This document shows, piece after piece, positions 43,931 to 55,209 of a stretch of 64,000 nt of DNA (its first letter is position 1; each line of letters opens with the position of its first letter). A model generated the notes under the pieces. The model did no database searches, had not been told where the DNA came from, and saw only the letters and a list, made by a program, of their open reading frames with translations. The stretch is from NCBI GenBank assembly GCA_033558025.1, contig JAUCEF010000016.1, positions 1,054,001 through 1,118,000 of the forward strand, written 5' to 3'. The position numbers and the translations under genes are program-made. The DNA is from Phytophthora sp. 'mugwort'. Its lineage: Eukaryota; Oomycota; Peronosporomycetes; Peronosporales; Peronosporaceae.

Positions 43931-45394
43931 ATGGCGGACAACTACGCCGAAGCTGCTTCCCCCAAGCCAGTCACGGCCTTCGACGAGGCCAACAAGGCCG
44001 CCGCTCGTCTCATCAAGCCCAAGACCATCCTGTACACCAGTGCGCTGCTGTCGTGGCTGCAGCCGTTCCAGAGCGGTTGGTCCACCTCGCAGATGAACCT
44101 GTCGCAGTACAACGACACGGACGAGTGCAATGCACGCCCCGTGGCCGAGGACACGTGCCTCATGTTCCCTGGCCATTCGAAGCTCGAGTGGACGTTCGCC
44201 GTGAACGCATGGATCTTCGGCGCCATGGTGGGCTCGCTGTGTTGCGGCCACTTCAGCGACAAGTACGGCCGCAAGAAGGCCCTCATGGGCAACTGTCTCT
44301 TCATGATCGTCGGCGGTGTGGTGCAGGCGTCCGTGTCGAACGTTTGGCTGTTCGCTCTGGGCCGTCTCATCGCCGGTATCTCGTCTGGTACGGCTACGGC
44401 CACCATCGGCGGCTACATCAACGAGCTGTCGCCCCCGCACATGCGCAACACGCTCGGCCTGGGCCTGCAGATCTTCACGACCATCGGTATTTTGTTCCCT
44501 GCCATCACGTTCTTCTTCGCCAACACGAGCTCGGGCTGGCGCTACCTGGCTGCGTTCCCCGTCGTGCTGGCGGCCATCTACCTGCTGCTGGCGCCGTCCA
44601 TGTGCGTGGAGAGTCCGGCGTGGCTTCTGAATCAGGGACGCAAGGAGGAGGCGAAGCAGGTCATCGCTCGCCTGTACGGCGAGGAGCACGTGCAGACGGC
44701 TCTGTCGTGGCTCGAGGTGAGCAAGGCTAGTGCCGAGGAGGGTCTCATCGACTCGACGCCCAAGAAGGAGTCCATGTTCAACCCACGTTACCGCATGCAG
44801 CTTCTGGGAGGCATCATGCTGTCATGCGCGCAGCAGCTTTCGGGTATCAACGCCGTGTTCTACTATTCGGGCAGCATCTTCTCGGACGCCGGCATCTCGG
44901 ACTCGCGCGTGGGTACGCTGATCATCGATTTCATCAACATCTGGCCCGCCTTCTTCACGGGCGTGCTGGCCAACCGCTTCGGCGCTCGCAACATGATCCT
45001 GTGGGGCCTGGCGGGTATGGTGGTCATGTCCATCGGTATGACGGTGGCGTTCATCGTGGACGTCTCTGTGCTGTCGATTGTGTTCACTGCTCTGTACGTG
45101 ATCGTGTTCGGTGTGACGCTGGGCCCGCTCGTGTGGGTAATGACGGCCGACATTTTCCCGGACTCGATCCGCGCCAGCGCGTCGTCGCTGTGCATCGGCA
45201 TCAACTGGCTGTGCAACCTCATCGTGGGTGTGTCGTACCCGTACGTGTCGGACGCTCTGGACGACTACGCGTACGTTCCGTTCGTGGTGCTGCTAGCGTT
45301 CTTCTACCTATTGGCGCTGAAGCTGGTGCCGGAGACGTCGGGCAAGTCGGCCGAGGAGATCCAGGCCGAGTACGACTCGCGTCGCGAGCAGTAG
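43931..45394 (+). CDS. T9: MFS sugar transporter, right A array
   Basis: The protein is identical to T1. It is a type A unit, 3273 bp from T8, with a 14-G tract as in T8. It carries the three synonymous states of T8-T11. The 3' flank shows right-array variants (CTCCTAACACTCC instead of CTCATAACACTCCG, and TGTAGCCAGG instead of TGTAGGCAGG). These small indels and substitutions shift the short reading frames seen in the left-array flank, so that flank is unlikely to encode protein. Confidence 0.92.
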   Translation: MADNYAEAASPKPVTAFDEANKAAARLIKPKTILYTSALLSWLQPFQSGWSTSQMNLSQYNDTDECNARPVAEDTCLMFPGHSKLEWTFAVNAWIFGAMVGSLCCGHFSDKYGRKKALMGNCLFMIVGGVVQASVSNVWLFALGRLIAGISSGTATATIGGYINELSPPHMRNTLGLGLQIFTTIGILFPAITFFFANTSSGWRYLAAFPVVLAAIYLLLAPSMCVESPAWLLNQGRKEEAKQVIARLYGEEHVQTALSWLEVSKASAEEGLIDSTPKKESMFNPRYRMQLLGGIMLSCAQQLSGINAVFYYSGSIFSDAGISDSRVGTLIIDFINIWPAFFTGVLANRFGARNMILWGLAGMVVMSIGMTVAFIVDVSVLSIVFTALYVIVFGVTLGPLVWVMTADIFPDSIRASASSLCIGINWLCNLIVGVSYPYVSDALDDYAYVPFVVLLAFFYLLALKLVPETSGKSAEEIQAEYDSRREQ

Positions 45395-45631
45395 ATTGTA
45401 TGTCGAGTAGCATTTGGGTGAAATAGTGTCGCGTTAGCTTTAGATCGATCGATCCTGATGGTGGTTCGAATATACTATTGTTTTTCTTTATCATCTACTA
45501 GCAGTACTACGACTCATGTTTCGTTTGGTAGGGCACGGGGGGGGGGGGGGTTGTCGTTCGTTATCGTTCGCAAATATGCCAGCGATCCTACTACTGTAGT
45601 ACTGCGGAGTACTTCGTTCGGAAGACACGTT

Positions 45632-45671
45632 TGCTGGCTTAGGGTCTGGCCCAGACCACCCTAAGCCAGCA
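45632..45671 (+). repeat. Hairpin downstream of T9
   Basis: Same inverted repeat, no change. Confidence 0.7.
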
Positions 45672-47145
45672 GACTCTGGGTGTGTTTACATGTAGCTGAA
45701 GGTGAAGCGTACTACTGTAGTAATATGGTTGCGGCCGTAGGTTGGCTGCTTGATGAGCTTGTTCCTGCATGCTAGTCTGGTTGTTCGGTATAATTGCTCG
45801 GTGTTGTTGCTCATTGGTCCATCATTGCTCCTAACACTCCAGTTTGTAAGTTCCGTCGAATCCGCTATAATACTTGTAGCCAGGGCATGCAGTATAACGT
45901 TTGGTTTCTTCCTCATTATAAAATACTTGCCGCACTAACCATGCCTATCCTGCCATCAAGGTCTAGCTAATAGCTATGTAGCGCCATCGATGGTCAACTG
46001 ACTCAGTAACTGAGGTGACAGCACGATACAGCAGATCTACGTGGGATACAGCTACAATGCATGGCGGTGATACGACCCTGACGTCGAGCATAGATCTACT
46101 GGAGCTTTCCTACTATGTAGGCAATAAACTCCTCTTCGTATCCAAAGTTAGGTCGGACAACGAACAGACAAGTTTTATAGTCGCCAACGGTGCTCTGCTC
46201 TGGGTTTAACACTTCATTGGCGCGGAGTGCGTGGTATCCATGCTAGCTTTCAAACTGCTACCTGCACATCTGATCTAAGCTTGATCCAAAGTGGCTCTTG
46301 AACGTGTTAGGGGCAATCAACAGCGACTCTTCATGATCTATTTGAAATAACATGCCGCATGAATCAAGCGCAGGTGAGAGAGATCCGCTACGATACATCA
46401 ATAACCCCTCAAAAGTATATTGGCTGCATATATCAATTTCGATGCCTATGTGCAAGAAACAGAAGTTTCTGCTGTCTCTAACCAATGGCTTTACATCGTA
46501 GCTATCGAATAAGTGCACCCTCAAATATAAGACTCAACAGGTATCGTACACTGTACAGTACAGTAGTAATACAGTAACAGTGTAGGCGTGTCATGGTGAA
46601 AAAATAGTAGTAGTGGCGGCGGTGTCTCTGGCCAACTCAACCCGCGTCTGAGACGCCGTCTTGCTTGCATCGCCTCTAGTGACCACCCGGTATCTCCGCT
46701 GTTAACTGAAAAAAAGGCTTGGTACCGTACAGGTACACCGCGTTAAAAGCGTTTCTATTGATCTCGCAAACTTCAAGACACACCACACCGTACCACACCG
46801 TGTATGTACGTAAATTGTTAATCGGTCAGGAACGACGGCCAGCATACGACAGAACAGAGAAACGCAGAGACGGTCTCAATCTCAATAGAGAGGAGCGGCC
46901 CGCTCCTCCCAGCGGGAGTCCCAAGCAGAATTACCGACTCTGAATCAAGTGACCGCGCGGCACAAGAGCCTTGTGACGAGACTCAGACTACCCTCACTTG
47001 AAGTACGTCGTCCGGCTTTCTCTTGTCCAGTCAAGAGCCATGACAGCAGTGTTGCATACATGTACATGTACACCGCCCGCTCGTGACTCGTTGCCTGCCC
47101 GGCTGGAGTCTGGACCCAGCGCTGCACGCACCGACCACCCTGTTC

Positions 47146-47161
47146 CTCACTTTTTATTTGG
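47146..47161 (+). promoter_or_regulatory. T10 Inr + FPR motif
   Basis: Motif unchanged; distal sequence type A. Confidence 0.58.
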
Positions 47162-47203
47162 ACAAGCACCAAGCAAGTCGATCCAGTCTAGCAACTAGCA
47201 AGC

Positions 47204-48667
47204 ATGGCGGACAACTACGCCGAAGCTGCTTCCCCCAAGCCAGTCACGGCCTTCGACGAGGCCAACAAGGCCGCCGCTCGTCTCATCAAGCCCAAGACCA
47301 TCCTGTACACCAGTGCGCTGCTGTCGTGGCTGCAGCCGTTCCAGAGCGGTTGGTCCACCTCGCAGATGAACCTGTCGCAGTACAACGACACGGACGAGTG
47401 CAATGCACGCCCCGTGGCCGAGGACACGTGCCTCATGTTCCCTGGCCATTCGAAGCTCGAGTGGACGTTCGCCGTGAACGCATGGATCTTCGGCGCCATG
47501 GTGGGCTCGCTGTGTTGCGGCCACTTCAGCGACAAGTACGGCCGCAAGAAGGCCCTCATGGGCAACTGTCTCTTCATGATCGTCGGCGGTGTGGTGCAGG
47601 CGTCCGTGTCGAACGTTTGGCTGTTCGCTCTGGGCCGTCTCATCGCCGGTATCTCGTCTGGTACGGCTACGGCCACCATCGGCGGCTACATCAACGAGCT
47701 GTCGCCCCCGCACATGCGCAACACGCTCGGCCTGGGCCTGCAGATCTTCACGACCATCGGTATTTTGTTCCCTGCCATCACGTTCTTCTTCGCCAACACG
47801 AGCTCGGGCTGGCGCTACCTGGCTGCGTTCCCCGTCGTGCTGGCGGCCATCTACCTGCTGCTGGCGCCGTCCATGTGCGTGGAGAGTCCGGCGTGGCTTC
47901 TGAATCAGGGACGCAAGGAGGAGGCGAAGCAGGTCATCGCTCGCCTGTACGGCGAGGAGCACGTGCAGACGGCTCTGTCGTGGCTCGAGGTGAGCAAGGC
48001 TAGTGCCGAGGAGGGTCTCATCGACTCGACGCCCAAGAAGGAGTCCATGTTCAACCCACGTTACCGCATGCAGCTTCTGGGAGGCATCATGCTGTCATGC
48101 GCGCAGCAGCTTTCGGGTATCAACGCCGTGTTCTACTATTCGGGCAGCATCTTCTCGGACGCCGGCATCTCGGACTCGCGCGTGGGTACGCTGATCATCG
48201 ATTTCATCAACATCTGGCCCGCCTTCTTCACGGGCGTGCTGGCCAACCGCTTCGGCGCTCGCAACATGATCCTGTGGGGCCTGGCGGGTATGGTGGTCAT
48301 GTCCATCGGTATGACGGTGGCGTTCATCGTGGACGTCTCTGTGCTGTCGATTGTGTTCACTGCTCTGTACGTGATCGTGTTCGGTGTGACGCTGGGCCCG
48401 CTCGTGTGGGTAATGACGGCCGACATTTTCCCGGACTCGATCCGCGCCAGCGCGTCGTCGCTGTGCATCGGCATCAACTGGCTGTGCAACCTCATCGTGG
48501 GTGTGTCGTACCCGTACGTGTCGGACGCTCTGGACGACTACGCGTACGTTCCGTTCGTGGTGCTGCTAGCGTTCTTCTACCTATTGGCGCTGAAGCTGGT
48601 GCCGGAGACGTCGGGCAAGTCGGCCGAGGAGATCCAGGCCGAGTACGACTCGCGTCGCGAGCAGTAG
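47204..48667 (+). CDS. T10: MFS sugar transporter, right A array
   Basis: The protein is identical to T1. It lies 3273 bp from T9 and is followed by a 12-G tract shared with T11. It carries the same synonymous states as T8, T9 and T11. The upstream A spacer shares a single-base state (ATTTCG near 46438) with the T1 and T2 spacers (AAATTG on the opposite strand), while the other right spacers have ATTCCG. This shows sequence exchange, or shared ancestry, across the inversion axis. Confidence 0.92.
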   Translation: MADNYAEAASPKPVTAFDEANKAAARLIKPKTILYTSALLSWLQPFQSGWSTSQMNLSQYNDTDECNARPVAEDTCLMFPGHSKLEWTFAVNAWIFGAMVGSLCCGHFSDKYGRKKALMGNCLFMIVGGVVQASVSNVWLFALGRLIAGISSGTATATIGGYINELSPPHMRNTLGLGLQIFTTIGILFPAITFFFANTSSGWRYLAAFPVVLAAIYLLLAPSMCVESPAWLLNQGRKEEAKQVIARLYGEEHVQTALSWLEVSKASAEEGLIDSTPKKESMFNPRYRMQLLGGIMLSCAQQLSGINAVFYYSGSIFSDAGISDSRVGTLIIDFINIWPAFFTGVLANRFGARNMILWGLAGMVVMSIGMTVAFIVDVSVLSIVFTALYVIVFGVTLGPLVWVMTADIFPDSIRASASSLCIGINWLCNLIVGVSYPYVSDALDDYAYVPFVVLLAFFYLLALKLVPETSGKSAEEIQAEYDSRREQ

Positions 48668-48902
48668 ATTGTATGTCGAGTAGCATTTGGGTGAAATAGT
48701 GTCGCGTTAGCTTTAGATCGATCGATCCTGATGGTGGTTCGAATATACTATTGTTTTTCTTTATCATCTACTAGCAGTACTACGACTCATGTTTCGTTTG
48801 GTAGGGCACGGGGGGGGGGGGTTGTCGTTCGTTATCGTTCGCAAATATGCCAGCGATCCTACTACTGTAGTACTGCGGAGTACTTCGTTCGGAAGACACG
48901 TT

Positions 48903-48942
48903 TGCTGGCTTAGGGTCTGGCCCAGACCACCCTAAGCCAGCA
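48903..48942 (+). repeat. Hairpin downstream of T10
   Basis: Same inverted repeat, no change. Confidence 0.7.
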
Positions 48943-50416
48943 GACTCTGGGTGTGTTTACATGTAGCTGAAGGTGAAGCGTACTACTGTAGTAATATGGT
49001 TGCGGCCGTAGGTTGGCTGCTTGATGAGCTTGTTCCTGCATGCTAGTCTGGTTGTTCGGTATAATTGCTCGGTGTTGTTGCTCATTGGTCCATCATTGCT
49101 CCTAACACTCCAGTTTGTAAGTTCCGTCGAATCCGCTATAATACTTGTAGCCAGGGCATGCAGTATAACGTTTGGTTTCTTCCTCATTATAAAATACTTG
49201 CCGCACTAACCATGCCTATCCTGCCATCAAGGTCTAGCTAATAGCTATGTAGCGCCATCGATGGTCAACTGACTCAGTAACTGAGGTGACAGCACGATAC
49301 AGCAGATCTACGTGGGATACAGCTACAATGCATGGCGGTGATACGACCCTGACGTCGAGCATAGATCTACTGGAGCTTTCCTACTATGTAGGCAATAAAC
49401 TCCTCTTCGTATCCAAAGTTAGGTCGGACAACGAACAGACAAGTTTTATAGTCGCCAACGGTGCTCTGCTCTGGGTTTAACACTTCATTGGCGCGGAGTG
49501 CGTGGTATCCATGCTAGCTTTCAAACTGCTACCTGCACATCTGATCTAAGCTTGATCCAAAGTGGCTCTTGAACGTGTTAGGGGCAATCAACAGCGACTC
49601 TTCATGATCTATTTGAAATAACATGCCGCATGAATCAAGCGCAGGTGAGAGAGATCCGCTACGATACATCAATAACCCCTCAAAAGTATATTGGCTGCAT
49701 ATATCAATTCCGATGCCTATGTGCAAGAAACAGAAGTTTCTGCTGTCTCTAACCAATGGCTTTACATCGTAGCTATCGAATAAGTGCACCCTCAAATATA
49801 AGACTCAACAGGTATCGTACACTGTACAGTACAGTAGTAATACAGTAACAGTGTAGGCGTGTCATGGTGAAAAAATAGTAGTAGTGGCGGCGGTGTCTCT
49901 GGCCAACTCAACCCGCGTCTGAGACGCCGTCTTGCTTGCATCGCCTCTAGTGACCACCCGGTATCTCCGCTGTTAACTGAAAAAAAGGCTTGGTACCGTA
50001 CAGGTACACCGCGTTAAAAGCGTTTCTATTGATCTCGCAAACTTCAAGACACACCACACCGTACCACACCGTGTATGTACGTAAATTGTTAATCGGTCAG
50101 GAACGACGGCCAGCATACGACAGAACAGAGAAACGCAGAGACGGTCTCAATCTCAATAGAGAGGAGCGGCCCGCTCCTCCCAGCGGGAGTCCCAAGCAGA
50201 ATTACCGACTCTGAATCAAGTGACCGCGCGGCACAAGAGCCTTGTGACGAGACTCAGACTACCCTCACTTGAAGTACGTCGTCCGGCTTTCTCTTGTCCA
50301 GTCAAGAGCCATGACAGCAGTGTTGCATACATGTACATGTACACCGCCCGCTCGTGACTCGTTGCCTGCCCGGCTGGAGTCTGGACCCAGCGCTGCACGC
50401 ACCGACCACCCTGTTC

Positions 50417-50432
50417 CTCACTTTTTATTTGG
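50417..50432 (+). promoter_or_regulatory. T11 Inr + FPR motif
   Basis: Motif unchanged; distal sequence type A. Confidence 0.58.
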
Positions 50433-50474
50433 ACAAGCACCAAGCAAGTCGATCCAGTCTAGCAACTAGCAAGC

Positions 50475-51938
50475 ATGGCGGACAACTACGCCGAAGCTGC
50501 TTCCCCCAAGCCAGTCACGGCCTTCGACGAGGCCAACAAGGCCGCCGCTCGTCTCATCAAGCCCAAGACCATCCTGTACACCAGTGCGCTGCTGTCGTGG
50601 CTGCAGCCGTTCCAGAGCGGTTGGTCCACCTCGCAGATGAACCTGTCGCAGTACAACGACACGGACGAGTGCAATGCACGCCCCGTGGCCGAGGACACGT
50701 GCCTCATGTTCCCTGGCCATTCGAAGCTCGAGTGGACGTTCGCCGTGAACGCATGGATCTTCGGCGCCATGGTGGGCTCGCTGTGTTGCGGCCACTTCAG
50801 CGACAAGTACGGCCGCAAGAAGGCCCTCATGGGCAACTGTCTCTTCATGATCGTCGGCGGTGTGGTGCAGGCGTCCGTGTCGAACGTTTGGCTGTTCGCT
50901 CTGGGCCGTCTCATCGCCGGTATCTCGTCTGGTACGGCTACGGCCACCATCGGCGGCTACATCAACGAGCTGTCGCCCCCGCACATGCGCAACACGCTCG
51001 GCCTGGGCCTGCAGATCTTCACGACCATCGGTATTTTGTTCCCTGCCATCACGTTCTTCTTCGCCAACACGAGCTCGGGCTGGCGCTACCTGGCTGCGTT
51101 CCCCGTCGTGCTGGCGGCCATCTACCTGCTGCTGGCGCCGTCCATGTGCGTGGAGAGTCCGGCGTGGCTTCTGAATCAGGGACGCAAGGAGGAGGCGAAG
51201 CAGGTCATCGCTCGCCTGTACGGCGAGGAGCACGTGCAGACGGCTCTGTCGTGGCTCGAGGTGAGCAAGGCTAGTGCCGAGGAGGGTCTCATCGACTCGA
51301 CGCCCAAGAAGGAGTCCATGTTCAACCCACGTTACCGCATGCAGCTTCTGGGAGGCATCATGCTGTCATGCGCGCAGCAGCTTTCGGGTATCAACGCCGT
51401 GTTCTACTATTCGGGCAGCATCTTCTCGGACGCCGGCATCTCGGACTCGCGCGTGGGTACGCTGATCATCGATTTCATCAACATCTGGCCCGCCTTCTTC
51501 ACGGGCGTGCTGGCCAACCGCTTCGGCGCTCGCAACATGATCCTGTGGGGCCTGGCGGGTATGGTGGTCATGTCCATCGGTATGACGGTGGCGTTCATCG
51601 TGGACGTCTCTGTGCTGTCGATTGTGTTCACTGCTCTGTACGTGATCGTGTTCGGTGTGACGCTGGGCCCGCTCGTGTGGGTAATGACGGCCGACATTTT
51701 CCCGGACTCGATCCGCGCCAGCGCGTCGTCGCTGTGCATCGGCATCAACTGGCTGTGCAACCTCATCGTGGGTGTGTCGTACCCGTACGTGTCGGACGCT
51801 CTGGACGACTACGCGTACGTTCCGTTCGTGGTGCTGCTAGCGTTCTTCTACCTATTGGCGCTGAAGCTGGTGCCGGAGACGTCGGGCAAGTCGGCCGAGG
51901 AGATCCAGGCCGAGTACGACTCGCGTCGCGAGCAGTAG
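50475..51938 (+). CDS. T11: MFS sugar transporter, right A array
   Basis: The protein is identical to T1. It lies 3271 bp from T10; the 2 bp shortfall relative to T8-T9 equals the shorter 12-G tract. The coding and flanking states match T10, so T10 and T11 look like the most recently duplicated neighbouring pair in the right array. Confidence 0.92.
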   Translation: MADNYAEAASPKPVTAFDEANKAAARLIKPKTILYTSALLSWLQPFQSGWSTSQMNLSQYNDTDECNARPVAEDTCLMFPGHSKLEWTFAVNAWIFGAMVGSLCCGHFSDKYGRKKALMGNCLFMIVGGVVQASVSNVWLFALGRLIAGISSGTATATIGGYINELSPPHMRNTLGLGLQIFTTIGILFPAITFFFANTSSGWRYLAAFPVVLAAIYLLLAPSMCVESPAWLLNQGRKEEAKQVIARLYGEEHVQTALSWLEVSKASAEEGLIDSTPKKESMFNPRYRMQLLGGIMLSCAQQLSGINAVFYYSGSIFSDAGISDSRVGTLIIDFINIWPAFFTGVLANRFGARNMILWGLAGMVVMSIGMTVAFIVDVSVLSIVFTALYVIVFGVTLGPLVWVMTADIFPDSIRASASSLCIGINWLCNLIVGVSYPYVSDALDDYAYVPFVVLLAFFYLLALKLVPETSGKSAEEIQAEYDSRREQ

Positions 51939-52173
51939 ATTGTATGTCGAGTAGCATTTGGGTGAAATAGTGTCGCGTTAGCTTTAGATCGATCGATCCT
52001 GATGGTGGTTCGAATATACTATTGTTTTTCTTTATCATCTACTAGCAGTACTACGACTCATGTTTCGTTTGGTAGGGCACGGGGGGGGGGGGTTGTCGTT
52101 CGTTATCGTTCGCAAATATGCCAGCGATCCTACTACTGTAGTACTGCGGAGTACTTCGTTCGGAAGACACGTT

Positions 52174-52213
52174 TGCTGGCTTAGGGTCTGGCCCAGACCA
52201 CCCTAAGCCAGCA
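52174..52213 (+). repeat. Hairpin downstream of T11
   Basis: Same inverted repeat, no change. Confidence 0.7.
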
Positions 52214-53687
52214 GACTCTGGGTGTGTTTACATGTAGCTGAAGGTGAAGCGTACTACTGTAGTAATATGGTTGCGGCCGTAGGTTGGCTGCTTGATGAGC
52301 TTGTTCCTGCATGCTAGTCTGGTTGTTCGGTATAATTGCTCGGTGTTGTTGCTCATTGGTCCATCATTGCTCCTAACACTCCAGTTTGTAAGTTCCGTCG
52401 AATCCGCTATAATACTTGTAGCCAGGGCATGCAGTATAACGTTTGGTTTCTTCCTCATTATAAAATACTTGCCGCACTAACCATGCCTATCCTGCCATCA
52501 AGGTCTAGCTAATAGCTATGTAGCGCCATCGATGGTCAACTGACTCAGTAACTGAGGTGACAGCACGATACAGCAGATCTACGTGGGATACAGCTACAAT
52601 GCATGGCGGTGATACGACCCTGACGTCGAGCATAGATCTACTGGAGCTTTCCTACTATGTAGGCAATAAACTCCTCTTCGTATCCAAAGTTAGGTCGGAC
52701 AACGAACAGACAAGTTTTATAGTCGCCAACGGTGCTCTGCTCTGGGTTTAACACTTCATTGGCGCGGAGTGCGTGGTATCCATGCTAGCTTTCAAACTGC
52801 TACCTGCACATCTGATCTAAGCTTGATCCAAAGTGGCTCTTGAACGTGTTAGGGGCAATCAACAGCGACTCTTCATGATCTATTTGAAATAACATGCCGC
52901 ATGAATCAAGCGCAGGTGAGAGAGATCCGCTACGATACATCAATAACCCCTCAAAAGTATATTGGCTGCATATATCAATTCCGATGCCTATGTGCAAGAA
53001 ACAGAAGTTTCTGCTGTCTCTAACCAATGGCTTTACATCGTAGCTATCGAATAAGTGCACCCTCAAATATAAGACTCAACAGGTATCGTACACTGTACAG
53101 TACAGTAGTAATACAGTAACAGTGTAGGCGTGTCATGGTGAAAAAATAGTAGTAGTGGCGGCGGTGTCTCTGGCCAACTCAACCCGCGTCTGAGACGCCG
53201 TCTTGCTTGCATCGCCTCTAGTGACCACCCGGTATCTCCGCTGTTAACTGAAAAAAAGGCTTGGTACCGTACAGGTACACCGCGTTAAAAGCGTTTCTAT
53301 TGATCTCGCAAACTTCAAGACACACCACACCGTACCACACCGTGTATGTACGTAAATTGTTAATCGGTCAGGAACGACGGCCAGCATACGACAGAACAGA
53401 GAAACGCAGAGACGGTCTCAATCTCAATAGAGAGGAGCGGCCCGCTCCTCCCAGCGGGAGTCCCAAGCAGAATTACCGACTCTGAATCAAGTGACCGCGC
53501 GGCACAAGAGCCTTGTGACGAGACTCAGACTACCCTCACTTGAAGTACGTCGTCCGGCTTTCTCTTGTCCAGTCAAGAGCCATGACAGCAGTGTTGCATA
53601 CATGTACATGTACACCGCCCGCTCGTGACTCGTTGCCTGCCCGGCTGGAGTCTGGACCCAGCGCTGCACGCACCGACCACCCTGTTC

Positions 53688-53703
53688 CTCACTTTTTATT
53701 TGG
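53688..53703 (+). promoter_or_regulatory. T12 Inr + FPR motif
   Basis: Motif unchanged; distal sequence type A. Confidence 0.58.
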
Positions 53704-53745
53704 ACAAGCACCAAGCAAGTCGATCCAGTCTAGCAACTAGCAAGC

Positions 53746-55209
53746 ATGGCGGACAACTACGCCGAAGCTGCTTTCCCCAAGCCAGTCACGGCCTTCGACG
53801 AGGCCAACAAGGCCGCCGCTCGTCTCATCAAGCCCAAGACCATCCTGTACACCAGTGCGCTGCTGTCGTGGCTGCAGCCGTTCCAGAGCGGTTGGTCCAC
53901 CTCGCAGATGAACCTGTCGCAGTACAACGACACGGACGAGTGCAATGCACGCCCCGTGGCCGAGGACACGTGCCTCATGTTCCCTGGCCATTCGAAGCTC
54001 GAGTGGACGTTCGCCGTGAACGCATGGATCTTCGGCGCCATGGTGGGCTCGCTGTGTTGCGGCCACTTCAGCGACAAGTACGGCCGCAAGAAGGCCCTCA
54101 TGGGCAACTGTCTCTTCATGATCGTCGGCGGTGTGGTGCAGGCGTCCGTGTCGAACGTTTGGCTGTTCGCTCTGGGCCGTCTCATCGCCGGTATCTCGTC
54201 TGGTACGGCTACGGCCACCATCGGCGGCTACATCAACGAGCTGTCGCCCCCGCACATGCGCAACACGCTCGGCCTGGGCCTGCAGATCTTCACGACCATC
54301 GGTATTTTGTTCCCTGCCATCACGTTCTTCTTCGCCAACACGAGCTCGGGCTGGCGCTACCTGGCTGCGTTCCCCGTCGTGCTGGCGGCCATCTACCTGC
54401 TGCTGGCGCCGTCCATGTGCGTGGAGAGTCCGGCGTGGCTTCTGAATCAGGGACGCAAGGAGGAGGCGAAGCAGGTCATCGCTCGCCTGTACGGCGAGGA
54501 GCACGTGCAGACGGCTCTGTCGTGGCTCGAGGTGAGCAAGGCTAGTGCCGAGGAGGGTCTCATCGACTCGACGCCCAAGAAGGAGTCCATGTTCAACCCA
54601 CGTTACCGCATGCAGCTTCTGGGAGGCATCATGCTGTCGTGCGCGCAGCAGCTTTCGGGTATCAACGCCGTGTTCTACTATTCGGGCAGCATCTTCTCGG
54701 ACGCCGGCATCTCGGACTCGCGCGTGGGTACGCTGATCATCGATTTCATCAACATCTGGCCCGCCTTCTTCACGGGCGTGCTGGCCAACCGCTTCGGCGC
54801 TCGCAACATGATCCTGTGGGGCCTGGCGGGTATGGTGGTCATGTCCATCGGTATGACGGTGGCGTTCATCGTGGACGTCTCTGTGCTGTCGATTGTGTTC
54901 ACTGCTCTGTACGTGATCGTGTTCGGTGTGACGCTGGGCCCGCTCGTGTGGGTAATGACGGCCGACATTTTCCCGGACTCGATCCGCGCCAGCGCGTCGT
55001 CGCTGTGCATCGGCATCAACTGGCTGTGCAACCTCATCGTGGGTGTGTCGTACCCGTACGTGTCGGACGCTCTGGACGACTACGCGTACGTTCCGTTCGT
55101 GGTGCTGCTAGCGTTCTTCTACCTATTGGCGCTAAAGCTGGTGCCGGAGACGTCGGGCAAGTCGGCCGAGGAGATCCAGGCCGAGTACGACTCGCGTCGC
55201 GAGCAGTAG
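53746..55209 (+). CDS. T12: MFS sugar transporter, terminal copy with S10F
   Basis: This is the only full-length copy with a protein change: TTC (Phe) for TCC (Ser) at codon 10, in the cytosolic N-terminal tail before helix 1, so transport need not be altered. It shares two right-cluster synonymous states with T8-T11, but at serine 298 it has the left-cluster TCG, and it has a private change in the leucine codon near 55133. Its 3' flank also keeps left-type states (CTCATAACACTCCG, TGTAGGCAGG) and ends at about 55757. It is the most diverged copy and the array edge, as expected for a unit least exposed to homogenisation. Confidence 0.93.
   Translation: MADNYAEAAFPKPVTAFDEANKAAARLIKPKTILYTSALLSWLQPFQSGWSTSQMNLSQYNDTDECNARPVAEDTCLMFPGHSKLEWTFAVNAWIFGAMVGSLCCGHFSDKYGRKKALMGNCLFMIVGGVVQASVSNVWLFALGRLIAGISSGTATATIGGYINELSPPHMRNTLGLGLQIFTTIGILFPAITFFFANTSSGWRYLAAFPVVLAAIYLLLAPSMCVESPAWLLNQGRKEEAKQVIARLYGEEHVQTALSWLEVSKASAEEGLIDSTPKKESMFNPRYRMQLLGGIMLSCAQQLSGINAVFYYSGSIFSDAGISDSRVGTLIIDFINIWPAFFTGVLANRFGARNMILWGLAGMVVMSIGMTVAFIVDVSVLSIVFTALYVIVFGVTLGPLVWVMTADIFPDSIRASASSLCIGINWLCNLIVGVSYPYVSDALDDYAYVPFVVLLAFFYLLALKLVPETSGKSAEEIQAEYDSRREQ

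Larger units (their letters stand above)
45395..47203. other. Type A spacer between T9 and T10
   Basis: G tract of 14 (45537-45550); shares the ATTTCG state near 46438 with the left spacers next to T1 and T2. Confidence 0.8.
48668..50474. other. Type A spacer between T10 and T11
   Basis: G tract of 12 (48810-48821); otherwise as the T8-T9 spacer. Confidence 0.8.
51939..53745. other. Type A spacer between T11 and T12
   Basis: G tract of 12 (52081-52092); otherwise as the T10-T11 spacer. Confidence 0.8.

Noticed and set aside
3182..55209. CRISPR array or satellite DNA as explanation of the regular repeats
   Set aside because: Units of 3.3-7.4 kb containing an intact gene are gene amplification; no short repeat-spacer pattern is present.
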